Below, piece after piece: positions 61,500 to 64,000 of a stretch of 64,000 bases of DNA (position 1 is the stretch's first letter; every line of letters starts with the position of its first letter). This DNA is from Clostridia bacterium (lineage in GTDB: Bacteria; Bacillota; Clostridia; Christensenellales; Borkfalkiaceae). The stretch is taken from assembly GCA_017626495.1 (NCBI GenBank), contig JAGAIP010000004.1:62001-126000 (forward strand). Direction: 5' to 3'. Below the pieces are notes generated by a model that made no database searches, was not told the DNA's origin, and was given only the letters and a program-made list of their open reading frames with translations. The translations under genes and the position numbers were made by a program.

Positions 61500-61775
61500 A
61501 TGGACGGTCGTTTATCACAACTTCAAGCAAGTGCTTTTCATGATGAGGCGTTGAAAGAGCGTTTGCTCGAAAGCAGAAGAGAAAAAGATCCGATGGCGGC
61601 GTTTTGCGCTATTGCAGAGGAATACGGCATAAAAATAACACCTTTCGAACTTGCATCGTTGGGAGAAGAGAGCTGCGCCATGATGCTGAGAAGTCAAAAC
61701 GGCGGAGGCGAGATCGAGCCGATGGGTTGGTCGGACGATTACGAGCTTTTTTTTCTTTCCTTGGGTGTGAAATGA
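61500..61775 (+). CDS. Nif11/leader-like small protein with a C-terminal GGG
   Basis: 91 residues. The helical first part (LSQLQASAFHDEALKERLLESRREKDPMAAFCAIAEEYG with ITPFELASLG) follows the pattern of Nif11-type leader regions of peptide natural products. A glycine run (NGGG, residues 67-70) is followed by a 21-residue end (EIEPMGWSDDYELFFLSLGVK) that could be a core peptide or simply a tail. SD AAAGGAG. Its stop overlaps the next gene (ATGA). The match is by pattern only, so a stand-alone Nif11-like protein is equally possible. Confidence 0.6.
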   Translation: MDGRLSQLQASAFHDEALKERLLESRREKDPMAAFCAIAEEYGIKITPFELASLGEESCAMMLRSQNGGGEIEPMGWSDDYELFFLSLGVK

Positions 61776-62557
61776 ATTATACGCTGATTACGGGAGCGAC
61801 GGGCGGTCTCGGAAAAGCCTATGTGTTCGAGCTGGCAAAGAGAGGAGAGTCGCTTTTGCTCACGGGCAGGAGCGAGGAAAAACTCGCGGCTCTCAAAGAA
61901 GAAGTGTTGAACTTATATCCCGATTTATCCGTTCTGACTTATGCGTGCAGACTCGACAGGGAGAAAGAACGGGCAGATTTTTATGCGTTTTTCGACCGAA
62001 TTTGCCTCTCTTGCGCAGTTTTGGTTGCAGGCGCGGATATTCAAAAACCGTTTCAGGATTATACCGAGGAGAAACTTCTGTTTCAACAGCGCGTCAATTT
62101 CGAGGCGAACGTATCGCTTGCAAAATTCTGCTTTGAACATAAAGCGGAGGGGTTTTCTCTGCTCGCCGTGAGTAGCGTTTCGGGACTCTATCCTATGCCG
62201 TATTTTGCACTGTACAGCGCCACAAAGGGCGCTTTGACGAGCTTTTTCAGTGCGATTCACTATGAATGGAGAGGGAAAGCGAAGGTTACGGTGGTTATTC
62301 CGGGTGCGATTCCGACCCGAGACGACGTGAAAGACAATATAAAAACGCAGGGAATTTGGGGCAAACTTGCCGTAAAAAGTCCTGAATTTGTGGCAAAAAA
62401 TTCGCTGAAAGCGTTGAAAAAGAATAAAATGCAGTACGTTCCCGGCTTTTGGAACAACGTGATGCGCGTCGGAACGGCAATCATTCCCCTTACGTGGAAG
62501 ATGCGCTTTATCGAACGGCGTTGGTCGAAGACGACGAAAGACGCGTTTCCGCTTTGA
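61772..62557 (+). CDS. Short-chain dehydrogenase/reductase
   Basis: 261 residues of the classical SDR fold. Nucleotide motif LITGATGGLGKAYVFEL; VAGADI; the catalytic serine in AVSSVSGLYP and the YxxxK motif in YSATKGALTSFF. The C-terminal region (KNKMQYVPGFWNNVMRVGTAIIP) resembles SDRs acting on lipid-like substrates, but the substrate is unknown. Translationally coupled to the leader-like peptide. Confidence 0.88.
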   Translation: MNYTLITGATGGLGKAYVFELAKRGESLLLTGRSEEKLAALKEEVLNLYPDLSVLTYACRLDREKERADFYAFFDRICLSCAVLVAGADIQKPFQDYTEEKLLFQQRVNFEANVSLAKFCFEHKAEGFSLLAVSSVSGLYPMPYFALYSATKGALTSFFSAIHYEWRGKAKVTVVIPGAIPTRDDVKDNIKTQGIWGKLAVKSPEFVAKNSLKALKKNKMQYVPGFWNNVMRVGTAIIPLTWKMRFIERRWSKTTKDAFPL

Positions 62558-62605
62558 GAGCGAAAATCTGTTTTGCGCGAGGATAAAACGTATTACGGAT
62601 TGTGC

Positions 62606-62634
62606 TTGAAATGTGAAAAACAAGTGTATATAAA
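62606..62634 (+). promoter_or_regulatory. Promoter for the SPFH gene
   Basis: TTGAAA (62606-62611), 17-base spacer, TATAAA (62629-62634). Confidence 0.75.
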
Positions 62635-62663
62635 ATCACCTATCTATAAGGAGAAAAGCTAAT

Positions 62664-63743
62664 ATGATTATCGGTGTAATTTTAGGAATTCTATTTGCGG
62701 CAGGGTGTTTGGGATTTCTCGCGCTCGCGTGCAAAAGAACGGGCGTGAAAGTAAACGGCAAACGCAGTTTCGGCTCAGAAAAGGAGAAAAAGACTGCGAC
62801 CGTCGCCGCTGTCGTTGCTGCTGTGTTCGGTCTGATGTTTATGACCATTCCCATGAGTTTTCACACCGTGGAAACGGGTGAGATTGCCGTCGTAAAACAT
62901 CTCGGAAAAGCGAGAGACGTGCGTACCTCGGGTACATATTTCGATTTTTGGATGACGGAAAAGTACGCGTATTACGACGCAACTGTTCAGACGGTCAATA
63001 TCAATACGGGCGCTTATTCGAAGGACGCGCAGTCAATGGATTTTGCCATGACCGTACAGTATCAGATCAATGCGGAACAAGGCATTGAAATTGCGGAAAA
63101 GTACGGCGCGCTCAATACGCTTGCAAACAGAATCGAGTCCGTATCCGTCGAGAGGGCGAAGTCTGTTCTTTCCTCCTATTCCGCGATGACGATCATCGAA
63201 ACGCGCGCAGCTATCTCTCCCGAAGTGGAGCAGGTCATTCAGGAGACGATTTCCGACCATTACTACGTTACCATCGTAGCGGTCGTGCTTACAAACATCG
63301 ACTTCTCCGACGAATTTGAACAGACGGTAGAGCAGAAGATGATTGCGGAACAGCAGGTCATTACGGCGGAGTACGAAAAGGAAAAGGCGATTGTTGCGGC
63401 ACAGCAACAGCTTGAAGTTGCAAAGTTGGAAGCGCAGGCAGTCGTTGCGGCGGCAGAGGCTGACGCAGAGGCGGTCAAGCTTGTGGCAAACGCAGAGGCG
63501 CAGGCAATCGCGCTCAAATCCGTCGAGGTTGCGAGAATGCTCGGCTTTACGATCAACGAGAAAGAAGTGAACGATGAGATTGTCTATTCCATCGACTTTA
63601 CGGGCCGTTCTTCGGAGGAAATCGAGCTTATCTCCGCGTACTTGAAATACACGGATTATCTCTCCAAATGGGACGGAACGCTTCCCACCACGCTCGTTAC
63701 GTCGGACGGTAGCGGAGCGAGCATTATGGTTCCGGTAAAATAA
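62664..63743 (+). CDS. SPFH/band 7 (prohibitin-type) membrane protein
   Basis: 359 residues. Two hydrophobic segments (about 2-22 and 45-66), an SPFH domain (about 68-230: VETGEIAVVKHLGKARDVRTSGTYF, DAQSMDFAMTVQYQI, RAAISPEVEQVIQETISD) and an alanine/glutamate-rich coiled coil (about 230-285, EYEKEKAIVAAQQQLEVAKLEAQAVVAAAEAD), the layout of flotillin/prohibitin-like scaffolds that organise membrane patches. SD AAGGAGA. No adjacent NfeD partner is visible in the window. Confidence 0.9.
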   Translation: MIIGVILGILFAAGCLGFLALACKRTGVKVNGKRSFGSEKEKKTATVAAVVAAVFGLMFMTIPMSFHTVETGEIAVVKHLGKARDVRTSGTYFDFWMTEKYAYYDATVQTVNINTGAYSKDAQSMDFAMTVQYQINAEQGIEIAEKYGALNTLANRIESVSVERAKSVLSSYSAMTIIETRAAISPEVEQVIQETISDHYYVTIVAVVLTNIDFSDEFEQTVEQKMIAEQQVITAEYEKEKAIVAAQQQLEVAKLEAQAVVAAAEADAEAVKLVANAEAQAIALKSVEVARMLGFTINEKEVNDEIVYSIDFTGRSSEEIELISAYLKYTDYLSKWDGTLPTTLVTSDGSGASIMVPVK

Positions 63744-63746
63744 AAC

Positions 63747-63850
63747 GTATGCGTGACGTACTATTTTTTCTCAGTCGACTGTGGGGTGTAAAAAGAATTG
63801 AAACAATGCCGAACGGTTCCCGAAAAAGATAGTATGCGTGACGTACTATT
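63747..63850 (+). repeat. Pair of 19-base direct repeats
   Basis: GTATGCGTGACGTACTATT occurs at 63747-63765 and again at 63832-63850, 85 bases apart, downstream of the SPFH gene in non-coding DNA. Each copy is a rough palindrome around GTGAC. Could be paired operators or ends of a small element. Confidence 0.75.
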
Positions 63851-63873
63851 CCATCAATCAGCGATAAACAATC

Positions 63874-63902
63874 AAAAAGCGGTGAATATTTCACCGCTTT
63901 TT
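63874..63902 (+). terminator. Terminator in the 3' intergenic region
   Basis: Stem AAAAAGCGGTGA / TCACCGCTTTTT with a five-base loop ATATT. Probably terminates the SPFH transcript. Confidence 0.85.
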
Positions 63903-63924
63903 TCATATCAGTCAAAAGGACAAA

Positions 63925-63957
63925 AATATTCCGCTCTGCGACGCAGAGCGGAATATT
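63925..63957. terminator. Long inverted repeat near the right edge
   Basis: AATATTCCGCTCTGCG and its complement surround a single A. T-rich sequence flanks it on the minus strand (TTTTTG), so it may end a minus-strand gene beyond the window. Confidence 0.6.
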
Positions 63958-64000
63958 CTATATGAATAAAAGGAGGAATCGAATCAGGCATAGGGAATCA

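Noticed and set aside
63962-64000. Possible start of a gene at the right edge (ATG at 63962, reading MNKRRNRIRH)
   Set aside because: No SD before this ATG, and the AGGAGG lies inside the frame rather than upstream; too little sequence to judge.

Overview
This window is a dense chromosomal core segment from a member of the Bacillota (Firmicutes), most likely an uncultured gut-type Clostridia. The lineage is inferred from RNase Y, DivIB/FtsQ, a SpoVD/FtsI-type PBP, a PadR regulator and SigA-type promoters. It cannot be fixed to genus from sequence alone. Most recognisable promoters carry a TTGACA/TTGCCT-like -35, a spacer of 17 bases and TATAAT. Genes are tightly packed with many ATGA or 1-14 base overlaps, so most sit in translationally coupled operons.

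Layout. 1-2 kb: the end of a membrane/coiled-coil protein, a small secreted-type protein with an apparent homopolymer frameshift, and a divergent membrane-anchored extracytoplasmic protein. 2.1-14.9 kb: a rearranged division and cell-wall (dcw) cluster, ftsI/spoVD-murE-mraY-murD-ftsW-murA-ftsQ, then a separately promoted ftsA-like gene with ftsZ, then murC. murF and murG are not present. 14.9-28.6 kb: a DUF815-type ATPase (minus strand), ilvC, then ftsK/spoIIIE-rimO-pgsA-cinA-recA-nadE and rny. 28.6-32.5 kb: small membrane protein, pyrophosphatase-like protein, GNAT acetyltransferase, a PadR regulator fused to an acidic linker and a membrane domain (minus strand), acyl-ACP thioesterase and a small membrane protein. 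32.6-44.2 kb: an arginine operon argG-argC-argJ-argB, then argD-argF-carA-carB. carB is fused in frame to a complete dapF domain whose first catalytic-cysteine position reads alanine. 44.2-47.1 kb: membrane protein, cysteine desulfurase and thiI. 47.1-57.4 kb: class A PBP (minus), then miaB-mutS-mutL-miaA and a PLP enzyme of the methionine gamma-lyase-like family. 57.5-58.4 kb: an AT-rich insert with a small XRE repressor and a divergent two-helix membrane protein, with symmetric operators filling the promoter. 58.4-63.9 kb: gpmI (minus), a PHP-domain protein, tRNA-Ser(CGA), a decayed transposase, a Nif11/leader-like small protein coupled to a short-chain dehydrogenase, and an SPFH (band 7) protein.

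Functionally the window joins peptidoglycan precursor synthesis (meso-DAP type, judged from the MurE DNPR motif) to septation and chromosome translocation. It also encodes arginine synthesis by the cyclic ArgJ route, mismatch repair, and tRNA/ribosome sulfur chemistry (MiaB, RimO, ThiI and a desulfurase). The most unusual items are the CarB-DapF fusion, the membrane-tethered PadR regulator, the XRE/two-helix island, the leader-like peptide beside a dehydrogenase, and a recurrent TGTCWGACA palindrome enriched around the mismatch-repair cluster.
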